Shown: piece by piece, positions 11,327 to 19,682 of the stretch
How positions within the stretch are numbered: the first letter of the stretch is position 1
Layout of the letters: the number at the start of each line of letters is the position of its first letter
Source of the DNA: Dehalococcoidia bacterium
GTDB taxonomy: Bacteria > Chloroflexota > Dehalococcoidia > Lucifugimonadales > Australimonadaceae
Reading direction: 5' to 3'
Length of the DNA stretch: 64,000 bases
Assembly (NCBI GenBank): GCA_022449765.1
Contig: JAKUPZ010000001.1
Location: forward strand, 1-64,000
Position numbers and translations under genes: made by a program
The notes under the pieces: generated by a model
Seen by the model: the letters and a program-made list of their open reading frames with translations, nothing else
Told to the model about the DNA's origin: nothing
Database searches by the model: none

Positions 11327-12315
11327 TGAATGATTTAAGGCGAAAATTCCTTAAAGGGAACTTGATATCGGCTTGGATTGTACTTAGCTTGGTGGCAGCT
11401 GCATATTTGTTGCGTCGGTTCGGTCAAGACCTTGGGCTTCTGAACAAGAAAATGACATTTCCGTGGGAGTGGAGTAGGCCAATTGAAGATGCAATAGATG
11501 GATCAATCAGTTGGATCACAAGGAATGGTGCATTTATATTTGACCCTACATCAGATCTAATTTTAGATTTTCTTCTCAAACTTGAGGCAATTCTTTTATG
11601 GATACCTTGGCCTGTAGTAATCATTGCAATTGGTTGGATTTCATGGAAATCGGCGGGTCGAGGAGTGATGATTTTTTCTGCCACTGCTCTTCTCACTTTA
11701 GGGATCTTTGATCTTTGGGATAGCACAATGGAAACCATCGCACTAATTACTGTTGCTGTCCTATTATCAATAGTTATAGCTATTCCCACAGGAATCGTTG
11801 CTTCAAGGAGTGACAAATTAGACGTGGTGTTGAGGCCTGTTTTGGATGGCATGCAGACTATGCCTAGCTTTGTTTATTTAGTTCCAGCGATTATGTTCTT
11901 TGGTATTGGTAATGTTCCTGCCGTGATTGCTACGATTATTTATGCAGTACCTCCCGCTATTCGCTTGACGAATTTAGGTATAAGGCAAGTTTCTGCAGAG
12001 ACCATAGAAGCGGCTCGTTCATTTGGAACAACCAATAGGCAATTACTGATAAAAGTACAGATTCCAATGGCTGTACCAACTATCATGGCCGGGATTAACC
12101 AGACCATCATGATGGCAGTTGCAATGGCTGTAATTGCTTCGTTAGTAGGTGCTGGAGGTCTTGGAGAAGATGTTAATCGGGCTCTTGGAAGGATTGAACC
12201 AGGAGAAGCTTTACTTGCGGGCCTTGGAATAGTATTCCTTGCAATTATTGTTGACCGAATTACGCAGTCTGCTGCTAAAAAGCGTCAGGCTGCTCTAGAA
12301 GGGCCAAAACTATAG
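11326..12315 (+). CDS. proW: Glycine betaine/proline ABC transporter, permease
   Basis: This is the membrane channel of the importer. The 329-residue protein has an extra N-terminal hydrophobic segment (WIVLSLVAAAYLL) and then the core permease helices. The coupling region EAARSFGTTNRQLLIKVQIP near residues 227-246 is the EAA loop that docks on ProV. The following segment TIMAGINQTIMMAVAM is typical of ProW/OpuAB. Its start codon overlaps the proV stop, and proX follows 53 bp later. Confidence 0.95.
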   Translation: MNDLRRKFLKGNLISAWIVLSLVAAAYLLRRFGQDLGLLNKKMTFPWEWSRPIEDAIDGSISWITRNGAFIFDPTSDLILDFLLKLEAILLWIPWPVVIIAIGWISWKSAGRGVMIFSATALLTLGIFDLWDSTMETIALITVAVLLSIVIAIPTGIVASRSDKLDVVLRPVLDGMQTMPSFVYLVPAIMFFGIGNVPAVIATIIYAVPPAIRLTNLGIRQVSAETIEAARSFGTTNRQLLIKVQIPMAVPTIMAGINQTIMMAVAMAVIASLVGAGGLGEDVNRALGRIEPGEALLAGLGIVFLAIIVDRITQSAAKKRQAALEGPKL

Positions 12316-12368
12316 ATATGGGCAGCTTCTAGATTCTTAGAATGGAGAAGAGAGGAAGGAGATTTTGG

Positions 12369-13466
12369 ATGAGTAAATTTTGGAGATTGGATAAAGCCGC
12401 ATTAGTGGTAATGACCGCAATGGCAATGCTATTGGTGGTGATTGGTTGTGGGTCAGACCCGACACCAACACCAAAACCCGCAGCAACTGCTACACCTACA
12501 CCACTTCCTAAGCCTAAGATTGTTTTGGCAGGGCTGAACTGGACAAGTGCAGCGGTACAAAACGAGATCGCAAAAGCGGTGCTGGCAAGTGGTTATGGAT
12601 ATGAGGTTGATGAAATAGCTGGTGGCACAGTGCCTTTGATGGAGGCTTTGACTAAAGGGGACGTTAACGTCAACTTAGAACTTTGGCTTCCAAATCAACA
12701 GGCAGCCTATGCTAAGGCAGAGGCTAAAGGTGTCACTCAAATATTGGGAGATACTATAACGACAGGTGCTTGGCAGAGTTCATTCATCATTCCTAAGTAC
12801 GTTGCTGATGCGAACCCATGGTTGACATCGGTTGAGGATCTCAAGGACCCAAGAGCCACGGAGCTGTTTGCTACAAAACTGAGCAAAGGTAAAGTTGGAA
12901 TAGTAACTTGTATTCCTGGTTGGGAGTGTGAACAGGTTAATGCTAAGCAGGTTGCTGGCTATGGCTTAAGTGATTACGTTGAATTGATCAACCCGGGCTC
13001 ATATGCAGCTCTTAATGGTGAGATTCTAGGTGCTTACGAAAAGAAAGAGGCTATTGTTCACTACTACTGGGGACCAGAAGCGCTCCCTGGTAAGCTAGCA
13101 GCGGAATACGGCGGATATGTGTTCTTAGAAGAGCCAGAATATACTGTCGAGTGTTTTGACTACTTAGCAACTGTAGAGAAGCCAGAGGATGCAGAGAAGG
13201 CTTGTGCTTACCCATTAGCGAAGGTGCATTCTGTAGTAAATAAAGAACAAATTACTGCGGCTAACGCTCCTGAAGCAGTCGCATTCCTTAAGGCCTACAA
13301 CTGGACCGGTGAGGAAATTGAAGCAATGCTTGCACATGGTGCTGCAAATGACCTAAAGGCAGATGAAATTGCTAAATGGGTTATGACAAATGACACATTT
13401 GCCAAGTGGAAGACTTGGGTAGAACCTGCAATTGCAACGAAAGTATTAGCTGCGTTAGCGGGCTAA
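12369..13466 (+). CDS. proX: Glycine betaine/proline ABC transporter, substrate-binding lipoprotein
   Basis: This extracytoplasmic binding protein captures a quaternary-amine solute. I chose the ATG at 12369 because AAGGAG (12356-12361) lies 7 nt upstream; the longer frame from 12342 has no such site. The N-terminus is a lipoprotein signal (LLVVIGC, lipid Cys). A Pro/Thr linker (PTPTPKPAATATPTPLPKP) follows, which should hold the domain off the membrane. The OpuAC domain has NWTSAAVQNEI, LELWLPNQ, the Cys pair in VTCIPGWECEQ and HYYWGPEALPG, which supply aromatic-cage tryptophans and tyrosines. The lipid anchor suits a cell with one membrane but does not prove it. Confidence 0.93.
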   Translation: MSKFWRLDKAALVVMTAMAMLLVVIGCGSDPTPTPKPAATATPTPLPKPKIVLAGLNWTSAAVQNEIAKAVLASGYGYEVDEIAGGTVPLMEALTKGDVNVNLELWLPNQQAAYAKAEAKGVTQILGDTITTGAWQSSFIIPKYVADANPWLTSVEDLKDPRATELFATKLSKGKVGIVTCIPGWECEQVNAKQVAGYGLSDYVELINPGSYAALNGEILGAYEKKEAIVHYYWGPEALPGKLAAEYGGYVFLEEPEYTVECFDYLATVEKPEDAEKACAYPLAKVHSVVNKEQITAANAPEAVAFLKAYNWTGEEIEAMLAHGAANDLKADEIAKWVMTNDTFAKWKTWVEPAIATKVLAALAG

Positions 13467-13493
13467 TTTCTAACAGCAATATTGCTAAAATAA

Positions 13494-13524
13494 GAGGGGA
13501 TGTACCAAGCGTACATCCCCTCTT
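13494..13524. terminator. Strong terminator after proVWX
   Basis: Arms of about 12 bp (AGAGGGG-rich 5' arm, CCCCTCT 3' arm) enclose a 5-nt loop CAAGC. The 5' side is preceded by an A-rich run, and the 3' side continues TCTTCGTT. It lies 27 bp after the proX stop and 39 bp before the next gene. The symmetric arms could work in both directions. Confidence 0.8.
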
Positions 13525-13562
13525 CGTTATGTCTATAAGCAGAAGGCTGTTACGATTAGTAA

Positions 13563-14525
13563 ATGGAAACAAATTTTAAACCACGTATAGGGATTAGCAC
13601 GTGCTTATTAGGTGAATCTGTTCGTTACAACGGAGGGCATCTAAAAGACGCTTTCCTCACAAATACGGTGAGTAAATACGTTGAATGGGTACCCGTTTGC
13701 CCAGAAGCAGAATCTGGAATGGGTATACCTCGAGAACCAGTACGTCTTGTGGAGGAAAACGGAAAAGTAAAGATGAAAGGTGTTAAGTCCAAGCATGACC
13801 ATTCGGTCACCATGGAGAAATGGACCCAATCGCGTATTGACGAGCTAAAAGATAGTAATCTGCACGGGTACGTGTTTACGAAAGATTCGCCAAGTTGTGG
13901 ATTGTTTCGGGTAAAAATATACGGAACTAATGATCAAGTCGTTTTGCGAAACGGGCGAGGCAAATTCGCAGATGCCCTTTCCTCAACGTTTGAGAATCTT
14001 CCAGTGGAAGAAAATGGGAGACTGAATGACCCGCGCCTTAGGGAAAATTTCATTGAACGCGTATTTGTCTATAAACGATGGACTGAGTTGATCGAAGAGG
14101 GTCGCTCACCTAGGAATTTAGTTGACTTCCACAGTCAATTGAAATTGACCCTGATGGCACATTCGGTAGTCCATTACAGAGAAGCAGGGCGTATTGTTGC
14201 GCGCGCTGGAATTGACGAATGGAATTCAATAACCAATGAATATGAAAATGTACTTATGTCGGCTATGCAGCGCCTCGCGACAGCAAAGAAACACGCAAAT
14301 GCATTGCAGCATGCAATGGGCTTTTTAAAACAAGACCTTTCTTCAGATGACAAAATTGAATTAATGGGAATGATTGACCAATATAGAGTTGGCCAGTTGC
14401 CAATTATTGTCCCAGTTACTTTACTTCGACATCATATTAATAAAATTGGTGGGCCAAAATGGCTGACCAATCAAACATATCTTGACCCCTACCCATCTGA
14501 AATGATGTTAAGGAACCATGTCTAA
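13563..14525 (+). CDS. DUF523 and DUF1722 (YbgA-like) protein
   Basis: The 320-residue protein joins two families of poorly known function. Residues 1-145 are DUF523, with GISTCLLGESVRYNGGH and the Cys-containing VPVCPEAESGMGIPREP and SPSCGLF. Residues 165-310 are DUF1722, with LVDFHSQLKLTLMAHS and the HANALQHAMGFLK helix. In other bacteria this protein often sits beside a photolyase gene; none is seen here, but an epimerase and uvrB follow. Its stop overlaps the epimerase start (TAATG). No ribosome site is obvious before the ATG, so a very short or absent leader is possible. Confidence 0.88.
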   Translation: METNFKPRIGISTCLLGESVRYNGGHLKDAFLTNTVSKYVEWVPVCPEAESGMGIPREPVRLVEENGKVKMKGVKSKHDHSVTMEKWTQSRIDELKDSNLHGYVFTKDSPSCGLFRVKIYGTNDQVVLRNGRGKFADALSSTFENLPVEENGRLNDPRLRENFIERVFVYKRWTELIEEGRSPRNLVDFHSQLKLTLMAHSVVHYREAGRIVARAGIDEWNSITNEYENVLMSAMQRLATAKKHANALQHAMGFLKQDLSSDDKIELMGMIDQYRVGQLPIIVPVTLLRHHINKIGGPKWLTNQTYLDPYPSEMMLRNHV

Positions 14526-15427
14526 TGCGTGTTCTATTAGTTGGGGGTACAGGATTTATAGGTGCAGCTTTAGCTAATTCTCTGATTGAAGATGGCGATG
14601 AAGTGGTTTGCATAACGCGCAATCCCGGTAAAGCAATTCAGAAAATTCCTCAGGTTGAAAATATTCACCACGCAGATGTTGTTTCTGACGTACTTCCGAA
14701 GTCTATTTTTTCAAATGTAGATGCAGTTGTTAATTTAGCCGGGAAAAGAATTCCAGGTATTTGGACAAAACGTACAAAAAATTTAATTCTTTCCACTAGG
14801 CAGATTGCAACGCAAAATTTAGTTGATGCAATGAGAGATTCAGGGGTTGGGGTTTTAGTTAATGGTAGTGCACTTGGGTATTATGGTGATAGAGGAGACG
14901 AAATACTGTCCGAATCTGCAGATGCCGGATCAGGGTTTTTAGCAGATGTCTGTAAGAGCTGGGAGAACTCTGCCCATAAATTTGAAGGACGTTTAGTGCT
15001 ATTACGCTCCGGGCATGTGCTTGGATTAGGAGGCTTGATGACTCCTATGAAAATCATTGCAAACTTGGGATTATTGGGTAAATTGGGCAATGGAGAGCAA
15101 TGGTGGCCTTGGATTCACATGGACGACGAGATAGGTATTATCAAACATGCGATTAAGTCTGTGAAAATTACAGGTCCATTAAACGCTTCATCGCCAAATC
15201 CTCTTCGCCAAAAAGATTTTATTAAATCTTTGGCAAAAATTATGAAACGCCCGTGTTTTTTCCCTTCAACGTCGATGATGATACGTACTGTTTTAAGTGA
15301 ATTTTCTACTGAAATACTTAGTAGTAGAAGAATGGTACCTTCTTTGGCAGTATCTTCTGGATATAAATTTTTATATCCAGAGTTTGAGGATGCTATAAGT
15401 CAAATAATCGAAATGGGGAGACGTTAG
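14525..15427 (+). CDS. TIGR01777 family epimerase (SDR-type, YfcH-like)
   Basis: This is an atypical NAD(P)-binding epimerase/dehydratase of unknown substrate. The 300-residue protein starts with the Rossmann motif [10 protein letters not shown] at residues 7-16. The family segments [23 protein letters not shown] and [12 protein letters not shown] follow, and the C-terminal DUF1731-like region begins near [13 protein letters not shown]. It is translationally coupled to the DUF523/DUF1722 gene. The frequent company of this family with DNA-repair genes in bacteria agrees with uvrB starting 8 bp downstream, but a repair role is not established. Confidence 0.9.
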   Translation: MRVLLVGGTGFIGAALANSLIEDGDEVVCITRNPGKAIQKIPQVENIHHADVVSDVLPKSIFSNVDAVVNLAGKRIPGIWTKRTKNLILSTRQIATQNLVDAMRDSGVGVLVNGSALGYYGDRGDEILSESADAGSGFLADVCKSWENSAHKFEGRLVLLRSGHVLGLGGLMTPMKIIANLGLLGKLGNGEQWWPWIHMDDEIGIIKHAIKSVKITGPLNASSPNPLRQKDFIKSLAKIMKRPCFFPSTSMMIRTVLSEFSTEILSSRRMVPSLAVSSGYKFLYPEFEDAISQIIEMGRR

Positions 15428-15434
15428 ACGGCGC

Positions 15435-17450
15435 ATGCGGATTAATGATAGGGAAATGAAGCCTTTTAAGGTAGTGGCAGATTTTGAACCCCGCGGAGAC
15501 CAGCCTGCTGCAATTGAGAGACTTGCACAGGGCGCAAGCCAAGGTTTAAAGCATCAGACATTGCTTGGTGTCACAGGTTCAGGCAAAACCTACACGATGG
15601 CAAAAGTAGTCGAATCTATCCAGAAACCTACACTAGTGATTGCCCCTAACAAAACGTTGGCAGCTCAGTTGGCTCAAGAATTTCGAGATTTTTTCCCTGA
15701 GAACGCTGTTGAGTACTTTGTATCTTATTACGATTATTACCAGCCCGAAGCTTACGTTCCTTCAACTGATACATATATTGAAAAGGATTCAGATGTAAAT
15801 GACGAAATAGACAAATTGAGGCATGCGGCAACAAGATCTCTAATGACAAGAAGAGATACTCTCATTGTTGCTTCTGTCTCATGTATTTACGGCTTAGGAT
15901 CTCCTGACGAATATTTTGCTTTCGTTGAGCGGATTGAGAAAGGTGAAAGAAAGAATCGTCAGAAGCTCGCAAGAAGATTGATAGAGATGCAATATGAAAG
16001 GAATGATTATGACCTTGCGCGATCTCGCTTTCGCATAAAAGGTGACACATTGGAAATCATGCCTGCATACGAAGATTTAGCAATTAGGATTGAATTTTTT
16101 GGAGAAGATGTTGAAAGAATAGTAGAGATAGATCCATTAACGGGTGAGTTGTTAACGGATCGTGATCAAATAGATATATATCCAGCCAAGCATTTTGTTA
16201 CTTCAAGAGATAAATTAATTGAAGCTATTGCTGAAATAGAGCAGCAGCTTGAAGCTCGGCTTGAATATTTTCGAAGCCACGGACGCGTATTAGAAGCACA
16301 ACGATTAGAACAACGAACAAGGTATGACTTGGAGATGCTTCAGGAAGCGGGATATTGCTCAGGCGTTGAAAATTATGCTCAACCTCTTGGTCGTCGATTG
16401 CCTGGTAGTACTCCCTGGACATTGATGCATTATCTTCCCGATGATTTCTTACTGATTTTGGATGAATCACATATGGCAGTTCCTCAATTACGTGCAATGT
16501 TTAAAGGAGAGATGTCTCGCAAGGATTCTTTAATTGATTTTGGATTTCGTTTACCTTCTGCGAGGGATAATCGACCTCTGAATTTTGAAGAATTTGAAGA
16601 AGTGGTGAATCAGGCAATATATGTCTCGGCGACGCCCGCATCTTACGAACTGCAGCACAGTGAGCAAGTGGTAGAACAGGTTATAAGACCTACAGGGTTA
16701 TTAGATCCCATTATTGAGATAAAAAAAACAGAAGGGCAAATAGATGATTTGCTTGGCCAGATTCGTTTACGGGTAGATAAAAAGGAACGATGCTTAGTGA
16801 CTACGCTCACGAAACGAATGGCCGAAGAACTTACTGATTATCTGAGTGAAATGGACGTTAAGGTTCACTATTTACATTCAGAAATTGATACTTTAAAACG
16901 CACTGAATTGCTTAGGGATTTACGGCTAGGCGTATATGACGTGTTAGTGGGCATTAATTTGCTTCGTGAGGGTCTTGATTTGCCTGAAGTTAGCCTGGTG
17001 GCGATTCTTGATGCTGATAAAGAAGGATATTTACGATCTGCACCTTCTCTTGTTCAAACAATTGGCAGGGCTGCAAGGCATATTGATGGTCGGGTGATAA
17101 TGTACGCAGATAAATATACAGAATCTATGCGTGTTGCCTTAGAAGAAACTGATAGGCGGCGCAAAATACAGACGGAGTACAATCAGCTCCACGGGATCAT
17201 TCCGGAAGGGATCAGTAAAGCAGTTCGGGATATTACAGATTCTTTACGCGAAGTTTTTGATAACCGTGCCACACATGAGGTGCGGAAGAATTTAGGAAAA
17301 GATGAGCTCGCAAGGGCTATAAAAGAGCTTGAAATTCAAATGAGAGAATCCGCAAGGCAATTAGAATTTGAAAAAGCGGCGCTACTCAGAGATGAGGTTG
17401 TCGATTTAAAGAAATTACTAATAACTCAAGAAATTGTTGGTAATTTTTAA
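15435..17450 (+). CDS. uvrB: Excinuclease ABC subunit B
   Basis: UvrB verifies DNA damage in nucleotide excision repair after handover from UvrA, and recruits UvrC. The 671-residue protein has Walker A GVTGSGKT at 45-52. The aromatic beta-hairpin [15 protein letters not shown]-like segment is near 95-110, with DESH at about 344. The helicase motif [16 protein letters not shown] follows, and the C-terminal UVR motif lies at about 630-665. The start is uncertain: ATG 15435 lacks a clear ribosome site, and ATG 15456 (MKPFKVV) has an AGGGA very close to it. Length is normal for the family. Confidence 0.97.
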   Translation: MRINDREMKPFKVVADFEPRGDQPAAIERLAQGASQGLKHQTLLGVTGSGKTYTMAKVVESIQKPTLVIAPNKTLAAQLAQEFRDFFPENAVEYFVSYYDYYQPEAYVPSTDTYIEKDSDVNDEIDKLRHAATRSLMTRRDTLIVASVSCIYGLGSPDEYFAFVERIEKGERKNRQKLARRLIEMQYERNDYDLARSRFRIKGDTLEIMPAYEDLAIRIEFFGEDVERIVEIDPLTGELLTDRDQIDIYPAKHFVTSRDKLIEAIAEIEQQLEARLEYFRSHGRVLEAQRLEQRTRYDLEMLQEAGYCSGVENYAQPLGRRLPGSTPWTLMHYLPDDFLLILDESHMAVPQLRAMFKGEMSRKDSLIDFGFRLPSARDNRPLNFEEFEEVVNQAIYVSATPASYELQHSEQVVEQVIRPTGLLDPIIEIKKTEGQIDDLLGQIRLRVDKKERCLVTTLTKRMAEELTDYLSEMDVKVHYLHSEIDTLKRTELLRDLRLGVYDVLVGINLLREGLDLPEVSLVAILDADKEGYLRSAPSLVQTIGRAARHIDGRVIMYADKYTESMRVALEETDRRRKIQTEYNQLHGIIPEGISKAVRDITDSLREVFDNRATHEVRKNLGKDELARAIKELEIQMRESARQLEFEKAALLRDEVVDLKKLLITQEIVGNF

Positions 17451-17460
17451 TAAAGCAACG

Positions 17461-18408
17461 ATGAGGATTAGAGAGAGATATCGATTGCTATTGGTATTTA
17501 TAAGCGCCTTTAGTATGAGCCTTTTAATAAGTTGTATGCCAGCCCCAGAATTAAACTCGTCGACACTTCCTGTAGGGTTTGATGACTCAAATACATTTAT
17601 TCATTCAGCAAATTTAGGATTATACATTGGCAGCGACGCCCCGATTAATTCTTTTCTACAAATTGACGAAGGAATTCCTTTAGAGAGTATGGAATTAAGA
17701 GCTAAATTAATCCCTACTGATTTGGCTATACGCTTGAAGCTCCGAGAACTGAAAGAGCAAGAATTTCCAGGACGGGCAGAAGATATATTCGGCAAATTCT
17801 ATGGAGACTCAATAGTGATAGATAATCAGCATAATCAAATTATGTTGATTAATAATGAATCTCAATGGAGCAGGCAGGCGAGTAAACTTTGGATGACTGC
17901 GGTTATGGGGAAAAGCGCGATGGATCCTGAGCTGCGAGAGTTGTTGTCATTCCTACCTCAAAATCCTTCTTCTGAAATTCAGGCAGTTGGCTATGTTCGT
18001 AATGTTGATACTTTATATGGTGATGTGTTTAGCCATGTAAGTAATTCTTTAAGGGCAGTTGATGGATTTTTAAACTTTTTGAGATCAAATCTAGTTATTG
18101 CTGCAGGGTATGGTGAAATCAATGCAACAGACTGGCAAAAACTTAGAAACAACCAGAACTTTACCGGGATTATTGCTTTAGCTCGTAGCAGTTACCCAGG
18201 CTTCCTCTCCGAAATAATTTGCGATCAATTTTTCCAAAACTTTTCTTTTGAGCACTTGAGCACAAATGGGCATAAATGGCATATCCTGGATACACGCGAA
18301 GATTCTCACATAATGACTAAGTGCCAAGAAGATTTAATTTACCTAGTACTGACACCTAACCTGGATAAGGCAATGACCTTGGCCAAGGTCATTGACCTCG
18401 ATAGTTGA
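17461..18408 (+). CDS. Predicted lipoprotein of unknown function
   Basis: I do not recognise a family. The ATG at 17461 gives a 315-residue protein with a basic start (MRIRERYR) and a hydrophobic stretch. A lipobox LLISC follows, so it is probably a membrane-anchored extracytoplasmic protein. The mature part is soluble and has no obvious catalytic motif. A longer frame from a TTG at 17434 would overlap uvrB and spoil the signal peptide. It starts 10 bp after uvrB and is probably co-transcribed with it. Base use is A/T-richer in the third position than in uvrB. The last codons contain a 24-nt perfect palindrome. Confidence 0.75.
   Translation: MRIRERYRLLLVFISAFSMSLLISCMPAPELNSSTLPVGFDDSNTFIHSANLGLYIGSDAPINSFLQIDEGIPLESMELRAKLIPTDLAIRLKLRELKEQEFPGRAEDIFGKFYGDSIVIDNQHNQIMLINNESQWSRQASKLWMTAVMGKSAMDPELRELLSFLPQNPSSEIQAVGYVRNVDTLYGDVFSHVSNSLRAVDGFLNFLRSNLVIAAGYGEINATDWQKLRNNQNFTGIIALARSSYPGFLSEIICDQFFQNFSFEHLSTNGHKWHILDTREDSHIMTKCQEDLIYLVLTPNLDKAMTLAKVIDLDS
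18371..18394. repeat. 24-nt perfect palindrome at a gene end
   Basis: Bases 18371-18394 are exactly self-complementary around GGCC and lie in the last codons of the lipoprotein gene. No T-run follows, so it is not a standard intrinsic terminator. It could be a protein-binding site or an RNA hairpin protecting the 3' end. Confidence 0.6.
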
Positions 18409-18488
18409 TTCTCTTAATGAGCTATTTGTAACTAAAACTAACTGAAATACAAAAAATTTTGGTAAAATCATTGAAATGGAGGTCTGCT

Positions 18489-18803
18489 ATGAGTGCTGAA
18501 GTAACAGTTGAGGAAGTAACAGAGGCCTTGAAGGACGTATACGACCCTGAAATACCTGTGAATGTAGTAGATTTAGGGTTGATTTATGGAGTTCAAGTAG
18601 ATGATGACAGTAACGTTCATGTGGATATGACGCTAACTGCCGCTGGTTGTGGCATGGGGCCATTTATTGCACAGCAGGCGGAATGGGCTATCGCAGATCT
18701 TGACGGGGTTAGAGACGTGAATGTTGAGATTTCCTTCGATCCTCCTTGGACCCCCGAACGTATAACGGAAGACGGGCGAAAAATGCTCGGGCTTGATGAT
18801 TAG
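18489..18803 (+). CDS. DUF59/MIP18 family Fe-S assembly protein (SufT/PaaD-like)
   Basis: This small protein takes part in Fe-S cluster maturation, usually beside an Mrp-type carrier. I chose ATG 18489 because GGAGG (18478-18482) lies 6 nt upstream; an upstream in-frame start has no such support. The 104-residue product has the family core VYDPEIPVNVVDLGLIYGV. The conserved TLTAAGCGMGP with its reactive Cys and SFDPPWTPERIT follow. The mrp gene follows about 50 bp downstream, so the two probably act together. Confidence 0.92.
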   Translation: MSAEVTVEEVTEALKDVYDPEIPVNVVDLGLIYGVQVDDDSNVHVDMTLTAAGCGMGPFIAQQAEWAIADLDGVRDVNVEISFDPPWTPERITEDGRKMLGLDD

Positions 18804-18853
18804 ATTGAACTAATATTTCTATGGGAGCATTGCTCGGGAGGGCTACACGTTCG

Positions 18854-19681
18854 ATGACAATGAGCGAGGAGCAGAGACAGGCACGTCTAGCACAGATTAA
18901 GAAACAATGGGAGCAGCGGCGAGCTATAAGCCGTTCTCTTGGCAAGATTAAGACTAAGATAGGTGTTTATAGCGCTAAAGGCGGAGTTGGGAAGACTACA
19001 GTGGCTGTTAATTTGGCAGCGTTCTTAGCAAAAAAAGGTTATTCAGTAGGCCTTCTTGATGCAGATATTGATACTCCTAACGCCCCTGAGGTTTTAGGAA
19101 CGGATAGTTATCCAGAAACAGAGGATGGCCGTATTTCTCCGGCTGTTGCACACGGGGTAAAAACCGTTTCTATGTCGTACTTTCAACAAAATAGAGAAGA
19201 GGCCATTATCTGGCGTGGTCCAATGATACATAACGCAATTAATCAGTTCCTCCAAATGACAGATTGGGGTGAAGTTGATTTTTTGATTGTTGATATGCCC
19301 CCTGGCACCTCAGATGCTCCTCTAACGGTGATGCAAGTCCTGACAATGCATGGATTTGTTGTTGTGGCGACTCCACAAAATTTGGCAGCGTTAGATGCTA
19401 AGAGATCTATCAATATGATAAGGAAGCTTAATGTTGAAGTACTTGGTGTTGTTGAGAATTATACGGGCGAGATCTTTGGTTCTGGGGCTGGGAAGCAATT
19501 AGCTAAAGATTTGGAGTTGCCTTTCTTGGGCGAGATACAACTAAGAGCCGTATATAAAGACATGGATATTCCACCAGTATTAGGCGATCAAGAAATAGAG
19601 GAGGAATACAACTCAATTTGGAGATCTCTAGAAGAGCAGTTACAAAAACTTGAATTTATGCCAGATCAAATTCAAGAATGA
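18854..19681 (+). CDS. mrp: Mrp/NBP35-type Fe-S carrier ATPase
   Basis: Mrp proteins bind a labile 4Fe-4S cluster and pass it to apoproteins. The protein has the deviant Walker A SAKGGVGKTT, LLDADIDTPNAPEVL, and the Mrp motif VDMPPGTSDAPLTVMQ. An N-terminal basic helical segment (EEQRQARLAQIKKQWEQRR) precedes the ATPase. The usual CxxC pair near the C-terminus is not visible, so cluster binding may differ from classic Mrp. Start codons at 18821, 18854 and 18860 are all in frame; I prefer 18854 because GGGAGGG lies 11 nt upstream. It converges on ftsK with one base between the stops. Confidence 0.9.
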   Translation: MTMSEEQRQARLAQIKKQWEQRRAISRSLGKIKTKIGVYSAKGGVGKTTVAVNLAAFLAKKGYSVGLLDADIDTPNAPEVLGTDSYPETEDGRISPAVAHGVKTVSMSYFQQNREEAIIWRGPMIHNAINQFLQMTDWGEVDFLIVDMPPGTSDAPLTVMQVLTMHGFVVVATPQNLAALDAKRSINMIRKLNVEVLGVVENYTGEIFGSGAGKQLAKDLELPFLGEIQLRAVYKDMDIPPVLGDQEIEEEYNSIWRSLEEQLQKLEFMPDQIQE

Positions 19682-19682
19682 T

